Shown in pieces: positions 34,044 through 42,211 of a stretch of 54,717 bases of DNA (its first letter is position 1; every line of letters begins with the position of its first letter). The position numbers were made by a program, and so were the translations under genes. The stretch is taken from the NCBI GenBank assembly GCA_020850475.1, contig JADZEO010000119.1, forward strand, positions 1-54,717, in the 5' to 3' direction. A model generated the notes under the pieces. It was not told the origin of the DNA. It did not search any database and saw only the letters and a list, made by a program, of their open reading frames with translations. This stretch comes from Bdellovibrionales bacterium. GTDB lineage: Bacteria > Bdellovibrionota > Bdellovibrionia > Bdellovibrionales > UBA1609.

Positions 34044-34775
34044 TTACCTTAGAGAGATACCGCCATCGACGGTGAGAACACTGCCGGTGGTCCAAGCCGA
34101 TTGCTCAGAGCCGAGGAAAAATACCGCGCGGGCGATGTCGTCCGGATTTCCCATTCTTCCTAAGGGTTGCAGTTGGCCCATGAACTCACGTTGTTCTGGG
34201 GTGGGTTTGCCATGAATCGGGGTATCGACAATTCCAGGGCAGACACAGTTGGCACGAATACCTCGGGGAGCTAATTCCATGGCCAACGACAAAGTCCAAT
34301 TGATGAGTGCAGCCTTAAGCGCCGAGTAACTCGAAGTGTTGGCAATGGGCATTTGTCCAAGGTTGGAAGAAACGGTGACGATGGCTGAGGGTTGAGCGAG
34401 AACCAAAGCGGGGAGGAGAGCTTGAGTCAATAAAACGGGGCCTAAGAGATGAACGCGAAAACTCTGCTCCCAGTCGTGTCGAGTGGTTTCGTCAAAGGGT
34501 GCTCTTCGAATCAGGCCGGCGTTATGGATTAAGACGTTCAGTCCCCCGGGACCTAATTGAGAGTTGAGAGTGGAGCCGACTTTTTCTACCTGACTCAAGT
34601 CTTCGAGATCAAGTTCGAGGAGGTGCGATGGCCCTGAGAGCAAAGACCGGGTGCCTTCGAGTTTTTGCCGTTGGCGGCCGAGCAGCCACAGCTCGTAGCC
34701 GGCTTGGGAAAACTGCTGGGCAATGGCCTGGCCAATCCCGCTTCCGGCTCCGGTGATCAGCGCCGTCTTTTGCAC
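34044..34775 (-). CDS. Short-chain dehydrogenase/reductase
   Basis: A 243-residue classical SDR. The NAD(P)-binding motif TGAGSGIG is at the start; an N-A-G motif, the catalytic Ser in VTVSSN and YSALK (Tyr, Lys) follow, then CPGIVDTP and the C-terminal VDGGISLR. It reduces or oxidises a carbonyl/alcohol; the substrate is unknown. Cytoplasmic. It runs against two small plus-strand genes on its flanks. Confidence 0.93.
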   Translation of the reverse strand: MQKTALITGAGSGIGQAIAQQFSQAGYELWLLGRQRQKLEGTRSLLSGPSHLLELDLEDLSQVEKVGSTLNSQLGPGGLNVLIHNAGLIRRAPFDETTRHDWEQSFRVHLLGPVLLTQALLPALVLAQPSAIVTVSSNLGQMPIANTSSYSALKAALINWTLSLAMELAPRGIRANCVCPGIVDTPIHGKPTPEQREFMGQLQPLGRMGNPDDIARAVFFLGSEQSAWTTGSVLTVDGGISLR

Positions 34776-34906
34776 TTTGGGCCTCCTTTGGTCAGGATTA
34801 GGTCGAGTCCGGTACTCAAGTAATTCTTAAAAACTGTAGCATGACATTTAGCAAACCCGTCTAGGAATGACAACTCACAAACCCCTGTCCAGGAAGGACT
34901 TGGTTC

Positions 34907-35002
34907 ATGCGTACGGTGAATTCTTCTGACTTGTTGATGTTTGGTCTTAAGGTCTTTGTCGTGTCATTTGTTTTTAGTCTGATTTTTTTGGCTCAGGTTT
35001 AG
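34907..35002 (+). CDS. Very small single-TM protein (31 aa)
   Basis: ATG 34907 follows AGGAAGGA by eight bases. The 31 residues have a short polar start and one hydrophobic helix (FGLKVFVVSFVFSLIFLAQV). A strong terminator follows at 35035. A real tiny membrane protein is likely but no homologue is recognised. Confidence 0.5.
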   Translation: MRTVNSSDLLMFGLKVFVVSFVFSLIFLAQV

Positions 35003-35034
35003 GTGCACCCACCGCGACCGAAGCGGTCTGCCAA

Positions 35035-35066
35035 GAAAAATGCCGGCGCTTCAGCCGGCATTTTAT
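35035..35066 (+). terminator. Bidirectional Rho-independent terminator
   Basis: A 9-bp stem AATGCCGGC/GCCGGCATT (35039-35047 and 35054-35062) with a 6-base loop, A-run before and T-run after. It serves both the small plus-strand gene and the convergent 35092 gene. Confidence 0.9.
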
Positions 35067-35091
35067 GATCTGCAAATTTAAACGCTTGGCC

Positions 35092-35331
35092 TTAAGAAGC
35101 TTTACGGTGCTTCTTGAGGTAGTGCTGGTACTTCTTGTCGAAGTCTTTGGGCTTTTCGCCCTTACGATTGACCAGACCTTCTTTGAACCAATGGAAGTGT
35201 TCTTCGCAAAATGCCGATCGAGTGGGTTTTTTGCCGCACTTTTCGACTGGGCAGCGCTCCGGAAGACTGACGACATTACCACCGCCACCACTCTGGGGCT
35301 GCTTATTATCTTGGTCACCTTTTTTTGCCAT
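35092..35331 (-). CDS. Small basic zinc-finger-like protein (79 aa)
   Basis: A 79-residue protein with a Gly/Gln-rich start, then CPVEKCGKKPTRSAFCEEHFHWF (two Cys pairs plus His, a zinc-site pattern) and a very basic C-terminus with many Lys. It may bind nucleic acid. It begins three bases after the stop of the OppA-like gene, so it is probably co-transcribed. No family name known. Confidence 0.65.
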   Translation of the reverse strand: MAKKGDQDNKQPQSGGGGNVVSLPERCPVEKCGKKPTRSAFCEEHFHWFKEGLVNRKGEKPKDFDKKYQHYLKKHRKAS

Positions 35332-35334
35332 GAC

Positions 35335-36966
35335 TTACTCCTTGCTAGGCCGATGACTCCTTATCGGTGCGTCGGAGGGGGAGCTTGAATTTGGACCTTG
35401 GTGCGGGAGAGGGGGCGTGCGAATCTCCAGCCGCGTGAGGTCGAGTTGGTTCAGCTCGTTGATTTCCCAGCCCTTAAACTGGGGGCTTGCCAACATTGAG
35501 AAGTGAATTTCACCTAAGGGAATCAGGGCAAATCCATTCATCAAGAGTTCGATGCCGGTCTGGCAGAGGTGGCGTCGCCGGGCGGGATCGGTGGTTTGCT
35601 TGAGTTCCGTGAGGACCTTGGAAAACTCGGGATGGGTAAAGCGGATGTAGTTCTCGCGGTGATCGGGGGCAAAAATTTCGAGGGCGGCAAGGCAAGTCGG
35701 TCGATCGAGAGTGACTCCCTTGCGAAACACCGGGGGTGGTTCGGCGCGCAGTTGTTGGAGGTAGGAGCCTTGTTCCCTCCCATCCAACTGAAAGTTCCAC
35801 TTGAGGGATTGGCTCCATTGCCCTTGAATCCACTCCATTCCCCGCTGAATGTCATCCCCGCCCATTTTGCTAAAACCAATGACCGACTTCTGGAGCGACG
35901 GAAGTGGTTGATTGCGAAGCAGCCCTCGCGCACGCTCAGGTTCGTAGGGGATGCACACGGGCTTTTCAAAGTAACCGGAAGGAAGACTCGGGCAGCCGGG
36001 GCGACCGAGAGCCCGATATAGCTCTTTGAGCTGATCATAATTAAGAGAAAGGCTAAGTGCCTGCCGCCAGTCTTGGCGATCCTTAAATAGCGGCCCAAAA
36101 CCTAAATAGTCAAAGCGGGCGAGACTCAGCTGCACAAAGTCCGGTCGCTCGCGAAATTTATCGATGAACATCGACGGAAGCCGGCGCAGCAGGCTCAAAT
36201 GGCCAGTCTCATAGAGGCGCAGTGCTGTCATATCGTCATCCACCAACAAGATCTCAACCCGAGGCCGGGTGGCCGCCCCCGGATAGTAGGGATTGGGCTC
36301 AAGGCTGATTCGCCCTCGGGCGCGCCATTCGGCAATTCGGTAGGGGCCATTGAAGAGTCCTTCGCTGGCTTTGGCATTTTCTGGGTAGGGCTTAGGTGGA
36401 AGGGGGGCAAGTGTGGAGCTGGCCAGGCGGTACTCAAAATCGGAATCGGGTTCTTCGAGATCAAAGGTTAAAACATTGGCGGTACGGGCCGACACGCCGA
36501 GACGAGCGGGAGGTTGTCGCCCGGCGAGAATTTCGCGAGCATTTTTTAAACTTAGAACAAGTTCAGTTTGAATGGTTCTCGTGTTGGGATCAACCAAGCG
36601 CTGGAAGGCTTGCACATACTGAGCGGCCGTGATGCTGCTGCCATCACTCCACTTGCGCTCTGGATCGAGATAGCAAACCAGGCGGAGGCGACCCTGCCAG
36701 TTGCAGCTGCGCGCCCCTTCGGGCACCAGCCCGACGCCAGGGCGGTACCGCAACAGCGAACGGTACAAGTTGTGGTGGAGATAGTTTCCTGAGCTTGCGG
36801 TCAAGTGGGCCGGATCCAAATCCGCTGGCTCAGAAAAGACATGAAAGCGAAACACAGGGGGAGTTGGATTGCTCATGAAGCCAGAGACCGCGCCCTGAAA
36901 GACAAAAAATACGAGCAGGGACAAACCCGCTAATGGGACTAGACGGTGAGGGCGAGGAGTCGGCAT
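35335..36966 (-). CDS. OppA/DppA-type peptide-binding protein (SBP_bac_5)
   Basis: A 543-residue solute-binding protein of ABC peptide transporters. A single N-terminal hydrophobic signal or anchor (LAGLSLLVFFVFQGAVSGF) precedes the domain: NLYRSLLRY, ERKWSDGSSITAAQYVQAFQRLVDP, a FNGPYRIAEW strand pair, and a C-terminal hinge. Such proteins bring oligopeptides or other nutrients to a permease, but no permease or ATPase gene is adjacent, so it may be an orphan receptor. Start 36966 fits the hydrophobic segment. The 220 bases upstream hold no clear gene. Confidence 0.85.
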   Translation of the reverse strand: MPTPRPHRLVPLAGLSLLVFFVFQGAVSGFMSNPTPPVFRFHVFSEPADLDPAHLTASSGNYLHHNLYRSLLRYRPGVGLVPEGARSCNWQGRLRLVCYLDPERKWSDGSSITAAQYVQAFQRLVDPNTRTIQTELVLSLKNAREILAGRQPPARLGVSARTANVLTFDLEEPDSDFEYRLASSTLAPLPPKPYPENAKASEGLFNGPYRIAEWRARGRISLEPNPYYPGAATRPRVEILLVDDDMTALRLYETGHLSLLRRLPSMFIDKFRERPDFVQLSLARFDYLGFGPLFKDRQDWRQALSLSLNYDQLKELYRALGRPGCPSLPSGYFEKPVCIPYEPERARGLLRNQPLPSLQKSVIGFSKMGGDDIQRGMEWIQGQWSQSLKWNFQLDGREQGSYLQQLRAEPPPVFRKGVTLDRPTCLAALEIFAPDHRENYIRFTHPEFSKVLTELKQTTDPARRRHLCQTGIELLMNGFALIPLGEIHFSMLASPQFKGWEINELNQLDLTRLEIRTPPLPHQGPNSSSPSDAPIRSHRPSKE

Positions 36967-37186
36967 GCCCCCTTATACACAGAATTTTGACTGCGGAAAA
37001 ACCAAATGTACGAGAGAATGTCATGCCCGTTGGGCGAGTGAAAAAAAGATAGACAGTCGCAGCGGATGGCAAGGGCTGGTTTCGCCGGGAGCTGGTACAA
37101 AGGGTGCAAATCATAGAGCAATATTGGTTAAGAGGAAAAACTCAAGATTTCGGGTCGTTGTACCGATATGAGATTGAGTTTTGTAA

Positions 37187-37711
37187 GTGGGGTTGCTTTT
37201 GAAGAAGTCATTATTTTCCGTTACAGCCGCAATTTTGGGAGTGGGTCTTTTGCTGACTTACTTTACCAACTGTGACGTTTATTCAGAAAACAATCTGTTT
37301 GCCGAGCTTGAGTCCCGTTGTGTGGACAAAAATGAATGTATTAATCAGAGTTCCGACTTTATGGAGCTCAAAATTAACTCCGAAAACAATTTGCCGATTG
37401 GCGCCGCTGAATCAGAATTTGATGTGGGCGGAGACTGCAATGAAGGCGGCTTCATACAAAATGTGATTGTGTGGGAGCTCTACCTCGACAATGCGATGAT
37501 CCAATCATCGCAGATGTTGGGATTAAATGGCCTGTGCATCAACGGACGCTTTGCCATGCGAGTGAGATTGCCGCGGATGGGTTTGCTCGACGCGGTGGGT
37601 GTTCGTCGTGAGCATCGCTTGGATGTGGAAATTGTCGGCCTTGATGCCGAAGGGAAACTCTTTAAGAACAGTCTGTTGGGTCGTAAGAACATCACTCTGG
37701 TTCCTCGTTAG
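37187..37711 (+). CDS. Exported or lipid-anchored protein of unknown function
   Basis: A protein of up to 174 residues. GTG 37187 or TTG 37199 (after AGTGGGG) are possible starts; both keep the hydrophobic segment LFSVTAAILGVGLLLTYFT ending at a Cys in TNCD, a weak lipobox with an unusual Asn before Cys. The mature part has four more Cys and a beta-rich pattern (FIQNVIVWELYLDNAMIQSS). No family recognised. Confidence 0.6.
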   Translation: MGLLLKKSLFSVTAAILGVGLLLTYFTNCDVYSENNLFAELESRCVDKNECINQSSDFMELKINSENNLPIGAAESEFDVGGDCNEGGFIQNVIVWELYLDNAMIQSSQMLGLNGLCINGRFAMRVRLPRMGLLDAVGVRREHRLDVEIVGLDAEGKLFKNSLLGRKNITLVPR

Positions 37712-37760
37712 AACCATTTGAGCTCTCACTTAAAACTTAGAAATTTCTCAGCACCCCTTA

Positions 37761-39470
37761 TCAATCGGTGAAGGCGTTGTCCTCGTTGTCTTCAAGGGAT
37801 TCAGGGGAAGGCTCTGCCGGTGCCTCAGGTGGGGCGGTCTCAGTTGCTTCAGGTTCTGACGTCTCCGCAGATGGTGCTGCCGGAGGCGGAGTGGGCTTAA
37901 CAGTTGCCGGTTGGCTCGACCCGACCGGGCGTACGGTTCGTCCGGCGGCCGGAGCAGGAGTTGGCGTCGGCGTCTTAGGCTCAGCGATTGGCGCCTTGGC
38001 TTCCGGGGTGGGTACCTTAGGTTCAGGGGTTGGCGCCTTGGCTTCCGGGGTGGGCAGTGGTTTAGCGGCAGTGGCAGCTTCACTCCGGGGCTGAGGGGGA
38101 GGTTTTACTGCCGGCTGCGCTACCACGGGTTTAACCGGAACCGGTGGCTTAACCGGCACCGGCGGTTGAACAACCACCGGAGGTGCCGTCGGCCGGGCAA
38201 GCGGCGGAGGAGCAGGGGGCTTAGGTGTTGGCAGGACCACGGTCGGTGGCGGTGCAGTGGCGGCGGGAACTGGCGGGGCCGTAGCGGGTGCTGGTGAAGT
38301 AGGAGCTGGCCCGGGTACCGCCGCTGGGGGTTTTTCTACCACCACCGGTTGGGGAGCGGCCTCGGGCTGTGACAGGGGCTCTGGCTTTACGTGATGGTCA
38401 GGAAACACCTCTGGAAGAATTTTACTTAAGGTCCGAAACCAAATCGGATTGAGGGAAGACGACTCAGTCATCAGTTGGATTTGCTCCAGATTGAGACGCC
38501 TGAGGTATTCGGGGCGCTGCATTTCGTGCAGGCCCGTAGGTCGCTCCATGCGAATAGTCGTGGCTTGCTGGTTAAACGCCACGAGTGACTGAACGCTGGA
38601 GTCTTCAAGCAAGTAGGCGATGAATTCTTCGGCTTCTTGGACGCGGGAGGAGCCCTTAGGAATTCCCACTAAGCTCACCCAAAGATTAATCTTCTCTTTG
38701 GGTAACCAAAACTTGGTGTCCGCGTTGTCACTCAAAAATTCGGCGGCCGAGCCATTGGAGATTTGCAAGGCATCCATTTTACCTGCCTGCCACAATTCTC
38801 GCGGCGGCCCTGAGGGTATAACCACGGACTCCAGCAAGGTCTTAGTGGCACTCGCAAGATCATCCCAATTTTCCTGTTCAATCCACTCCGGCAAGAGGGT
38901 GCCCATCTTTTCCATCAAGGAAAAAATCTCGATCTGGTGGGGAAGGAGAGCGATGCGGCCCTTGAATTTCTTGTCTTCCATAAGGGCTTTTATCGTCTGA
39001 GGTTCAGGTCCGGCCTTGCCATTCCAGAGGTACCCGTTGAGGCCCCAAGCGTAAGGAACTAGAAAGCGAAATTCAGGGTCAAAGGGCAGATGGGTAAAAT
39101 CAGGTGAGATCTTATCAAGCCGCAAATCCTGATCGGCGTTGAGCTCACGAAAGACCTGAGAACGCAGGGGTTCATTCGCCATATAGGAAAAAAGTTGAAT
39201 CAAATCGTAACTGGCGGGTTTTTCCTTGATTTGCTCCCACAGGGCCTGATCCGTCTCAACCGGAAAACCAGCCACATGGATTCCCGTCTTTTCTTCAAAG
39301 CTCGTCAAGATCTGAGGAGGGAGGAACCCGCGTCGGTATAAAACCTTAAGCTCAATATCGGCCCCGCGGCGATGGTGGAGACGCTTTTCGATGTTGCGTA
39401 AGCCCCACCACGTCCCCATCAAAAAGGAGAAGGGAATGACCATCACCAAGAGTTTAGCGAAACGATTCAT
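37761..39470 (-). CDS. PotD-like solute-binding protein with long Pro/Ala tail
   Basis: A 569-residue protein. A single hydrophobic anchor (LLVMVIPFSFLMGTWWGL) leads into a spermidine/putrescine-type binding domain (about 35-370; LKVLYRRGFLPPQILTSFEEKTG, PYAWGLNGYLWNG, a SLVGIPKGSS strand). The last 190 or so residues are low complexity: Pro, Ala, Lys and Glu with tandem TPEAKAPTPEPK-like units, encoded by near-identical 25-base repeats with a 42-base period. The tail may span the cell wall. No permease gene is adjacent. It follows the VWA gene by 35 bases on the same strand. Confidence 0.75.
   Translation of the reverse strand: MNRFAKLLVMVIPFSFLMGTWWGLRNIEKRLHHRRGADIELKVLYRRGFLPPQILTSFEEKTGIHVAGFPVETDQALWEQIKEKPASYDLIQLFSYMANEPLRSQVFRELNADQDLRLDKISPDFTHLPFDPEFRFLVPYAWGLNGYLWNGKAGPEPQTIKALMEDKKFKGRIALLPHQIEIFSLMEKMGTLLPEWIEQENWDDLASATKTLLESVVIPSGPPRELWQAGKMDALQISNGSAAEFLSDNADTKFWLPKEKINLWVSLVGIPKGSSRVQEAEEFIAYLLEDSSVQSLVAFNQQATTIRMERPTGLHEMQRPEYLRRLNLEQIQLMTESSSLNPIWFRTLSKILPEVFPDHHVKPEPLSQPEAAPQPVVVEKPPAAVPGPAPTSPAPATAPPVPAATAPPPTVVLPTPKPPAPPPLARPTAPPVVVQPPVPVKPPVPVKPVVAQPAVKPPPQPRSEAATAAKPLPTPEAKAPTPEPKVPTPEAKAPIAEPKTPTPTPAPAAGRTVRPVGSSQPATVKPTPPPAAPSAETSEPEATETAPPEAPAEPSPESLEDNEDNAFTD
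37988..38054. repeat. Tandem 42-base-period repeat in the Pro/Ala tail
   Basis: Two 25-base identical blocks (37988-38012 and 38030-38054) inside the coding sequence of the PotD-like tail, repeating 14 residues. Such repeats can change copy number. Confidence 0.7.
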
Positions 39471-39505
39471 TCCCTTAAGTTTAATCCTCGGGACGATTTT
39501 GCCAA

Positions 39506-40594
39506 TTAGATTTCAAGGGTCGCCGGATCGAAGTCTACGAGAATTTGCGATCCCGCGGCCGGAATGTAGTCACCGTAGAACAGAATGCTATTGGCAGCGG
39601 CGTCGTAGACCCAACCACCCGACAGAGGTCCGGGGTTTTGATCTTTGCGCGGAATCAACTGACCGTTAATCTTGACGGTAATACTTTCTGGAATCGGCAC
39701 CCGTTTTAAGAAGAACTGGGTCGACAGAGTCAGAATGTTGTTCGAAATAGCTTTAAGTTCTTCAGCAAAGTCGCCGCAAAGGCTGGCCACCATTCCGCCG
39801 GCCGCTTCGGCCATGGCTTGGTTGCGCTTGCCGTAAATGCGGCCACCGCCAGAGAGTTGGCTCAAGCAGGCTGAGTCGCCGTCTTTGATCAAAATTGAAT
39901 TCACGCTAAAGCGTTTGGTCGCACCCGAGGAGCTGGTCAAAGTCTGAAAGTAATCCATGTATTTGGAAATGGTGTGATCTTTGGCTGAGTTGTAATAGGT
40001 ATGTCCAGGATCGGTGTAAGCCGAGTACTGACCTTTAATGTATTCACTGCCGTTATGAGTAAAATCATCTTCGTCGCTCACCAGAATGACGGCGAAGAAG
40101 CTATCGGCCCGTAAAAAACCCGCGTTGCCGGGGTTAACCAGAGCCGTGCTAATTGAGTGCAGCGTGCGCTCGTCGCCATGGCCGGTGGTTCCCACCATGA
40201 TGTTACCAATGAAGACGTCGGTCAAATTAGGGGTGGTGGGAGTGATCACCGCCGCCCCGCCCGCACTTTTAAACAACGAGATGTTAGGGTCGCCGGTAAA
40301 CACCTGGCGATAGGCATCGGTGCCGATGACGGCGATCCGATAGTCAAAGCTGCGGGAAGCAAAATCACCAATAAAACTTTCGAAGTTATCGGCAATGTTT
40401 TGTTGTGAGGTGTGCATCGAACCTGAGTTATCGACGACCCAAAGCATATCGATCTTAGCTGAAACGGCCCCAGTATTTTGGAAAAATACCTCGGTGTCCG
40501 GAAGGATCGAAAAACTCGGCGACGTCTTGTCGCAACCTACAGTTAATAAAAGAACGGCGAAGCTAACGCCCCAAAAAGCGCCTGTTCTTTTCAT
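39506..40594 (-). CDS. VWA-domain lipoprotein-like protein
   Basis: A 362-residue protein. The signal ends LLTVGC (Cys21, probable lipidation). The von Willebrand A domain has the metal motif DNSGSM (55-60), a further Thr-containing loop (VGTTGHGDERTL) and ILVSDEDDFTHNG. The C-terminal part is beta-rich (SITVKINGQLIP, then VYDAAANSILFYGD). VWA domains bind partners through a metal ion. It is probably on the cell surface or in the periplasm. A palindrome lies in its leader. The next gene downstream is the PotD-like protein. Confidence 0.82.
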   Translation of the reverse strand: MKRTGAFWGVSFAVLLLTVGCDKTSPSFSILPDTEVFFQNTGAVSAKIDMLWVVDNSGSMHTSQQNIADNFESFIGDFASRSFDYRIAVIGTDAYRQVFTGDPNISLFKSAGGAAVITPTTPNLTDVFIGNIMVGTTGHGDERTLHSISTALVNPGNAGFLRADSFFAVILVSDEDDFTHNGSEYIKGQYSAYTDPGHTYYNSAKDHTISKYMDYFQTLTSSSGATKRFSVNSILIKDGDSACLSQLSGGGRIYGKRNQAMAEAAGGMVASLCGDFAEELKAISNNILTLSTQFFLKRVPIPESITVKINGQLIPRKDQNPGPLSGGWVYDAAANSILFYGDYIPAAGSQILVDFDPATLEI

Positions 40595-40610
40595 GAGAAA
40601 GCCCCCTGTT

Positions 40611-40625
40611 CGGACCGGTGGTCCG
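40611..40625. promoter_or_regulatory. Palindrome CGGACC-N3-GGTCCG in the VWA gene leader
   Basis: A perfect 6-bp inverted repeat with a 3-base loop, about 17 bases upstream of the VWA start codon and just before its CAGGGGGC ribosome binding site. It may be an operator or an mRNA hairpin that limits translation. Confidence 0.35.
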
Positions 40626-40838
40626 TTAATAAACGTCCAACTTTTGGCAGGAACTTTATGAAATACAAATAGGAGCTTACATACCGAAGGTAAGAATATT
40701 ATCGACGAAAGTCTGGATTTTTAAAGGGTGCAGCTCGGGTTGAGCCGCTCGCTCCGAAGTACCCAAGAAGTCAGCGGATTTTGTGGTGATGGTTGAAAAT
40801 GAGAACTCTAATGCCCTGATATCAGAGGAGAAATAAAT

Positions 40839-40943
40839 TTGACTGAAAGATCAAGAATTTCAGTTTTGAGTCATCTCTCGGCAGATTATGAGACGACCAG
40901 GGATTGGAATGCGTCAGTTCTTGTCGAATTCTCTGCCGCCTGA
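40839..40943 (+). CDS. Possible small ORF (34 aa)
   Basis: A TTG at 40839 lies eight bases after GAGGAG and opens a 34-codon frame with hydrophilic, unremarkable content. The ribosome binding site is good but nothing else supports it. Confidence 0.2.
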   Translation: MTERSRISVLSHLSADYETTRDWNASVLVEFSAA

Positions 40944-41015
40944 ATTGCTGCGATGAGGGACCGACAAGTGGGTCTGCTCAGTTGCTCTCTCAAAATGAAA
41001 TGGTAAGATGGGCCT

Positions 41016-42113
41016 ATGAAATCATCTAAAAAAATTCGAGTGGGAATACTTTTTGGCGGTAAATCGGCCGAGCACGAAATCTCTTTGCTTTCGGCCCGCA
41101 ATATTATTGATGCGATCGATCGCACCAAGTTTGACGTGGTCTTGGTGGGGGTCGACAAGCAAGGTCACTGGCATTTAAATGAGTCCTCGCAACTCCTTCT
41201 CGATAGTCAGAATCCTCGGCTGGTGCGACTGAACGCTGCGGGGAGCCCGGTGGCCGTCGTGCCAGGAAAGAATCAACGAGCCTTGGTAGCCGATGCCGGA
41301 GGGCTGGATGGTGTTGACGTGGTTTTTCCCATTCTACATGGCCCGATGGGCGAAGATGGTACGATACAGGGTTTGTTAAAGCTCGCGGGACTCCCTTTTG
41401 TCGGGGCCGATGTCTTAGGTTCGGCTGTCGGCATGGACAAAGATGTCATGAAGCGCTTGTTGAAGGAAGCGGGCCTGCCGGTTTTGCCGTGGGTGACCCT
41501 GACGCGCAAACAATCTCATCGCTGGGATGTGCAAAAGATCATGAAAGACCTCGGTCCGGTGGTTTTTGTTAAGCCCGCCAACATGGGGAGTTCGGTTGGA
41601 ATTAGCCGAGTCACCCGCGTCGAGGATTTGGAGGCGGCGATCAAACTGGCCTTTCAGTTTGACCACAAGGTTTTGGTTGAAAAAGGCGAAAAGGTTCGCG
41701 AGATCGAAATCGCGGTGCTGGATGGGGAGCCTCCGCAGGCCTCAATTGCCGGTGAGATTATTCCCAAAGGAGATTTTTACTCCTATGAGGCCAAGTATGT
41801 GGACGAAAATGGAGCTGAGCTCGTCGTTCCCGCCCGGCTGGAAAAATCTCAAGTCAAAGAAGCCCAAGAGTTAGCGCTAAAAACCTTTGCCGTTCTTGAG
41901 GGTTCCGGTCTTGCGCGGGTGGATTTCTTTTTAACTCACGCTGGCAAGTACTACGTTAACGAAGTGAATACCATGCCCGGATTTACTCGCATCAGTATGT
42001 ACCCAACTCTGTGGCGAGCGACGGGGATCGAGTACCCGGACTTGATCGAACGCTTGATCAATTTGGCCATCAAAAGGTGGCAGCGGGATCAAGAACTTAA
42101 AACAACCTGTTGA
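41016..42113 (+). CDS. ddl: D-alanine-D-alanine ligase
   Basis: A 365-residue ATP-grasp enzyme that makes the D-Ala-D-Ala dipeptide of peptidoglycan. The N-terminus VGILFGGKSAEHEISLLSA, HGPMGEDGTIQGLL, KPANMGSSVGI, ARVDFF and the end motif NEVNTMPGFT are all present. Slightly longer than the usual 300-350 residues, within the group seen in related Gram-negatives. Cytoplasmic. It stands alone between two intergenic regions. Confidence 0.96.
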   Translation: MKSSKKIRVGILFGGKSAEHEISLLSARNIIDAIDRTKFDVVLVGVDKQGHWHLNESSQLLLDSQNPRLVRLNAAGSPVAVVPGKNQRALVADAGGLDGVDVVFPILHGPMGEDGTIQGLLKLAGLPFVGADVLGSAVGMDKDVMKRLLKEAGLPVLPWVTLTRKQSHRWDVQKIMKDLGPVVFVKPANMGSSVGISRVTRVEDLEAAIKLAFQFDHKVLVEKGEKVREIEIAVLDGEPPQASIAGEIIPKGDFYSYEAKYVDENGAELVVPARLEKSQVKEAQELALKTFAVLEGSGLARVDFFLTHAGKYYVNEVNTMPGFTRISMYPTLWRATGIEYPDLIERLINLAIKRWQRDQELKTTC

Positions 42114-42197
42114 GGGTGTCTTATTCAAGGGACTTAGCGGATGATCGCGAGGTACCGACTAAGACCCAGCGTAGGTAGAATATTTTGTAGGTTCCTG

Positions 42198-42203
42198 TAT
42201 AAT
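42198..42203 (+). promoter_or_regulatory. -10 element TATAAT immediately before the 42212 gene
   Basis: A perfect TATAAT ends eight bases before the GTG start at 42212, so transcription would begin at or next to the start codon. No clear -35 and no Shine-Dalgarno. Confidence 0.4.
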
Positions 42204-42211
42204 TAAAAAAA

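Larger units (their letters stand above)
40595..41015. other. 421-base intergenic region between the VWA gene and ddl
   Basis: No confident gene. It holds a palindrome in the VWA leader and one weak small ORF (40839-40943), both listed separately. The region must also contain the divergent promoters for the VWA gene and ddl; I see no unambiguous -35/-10 pair. Confidence 0.5.

Noticed and set aside
40886-41158. A 90-codon minus-strand frame across the ddl start
   Set aside because: It overlaps the strongly supported ddl start on the opposite strand and has no family likeness.
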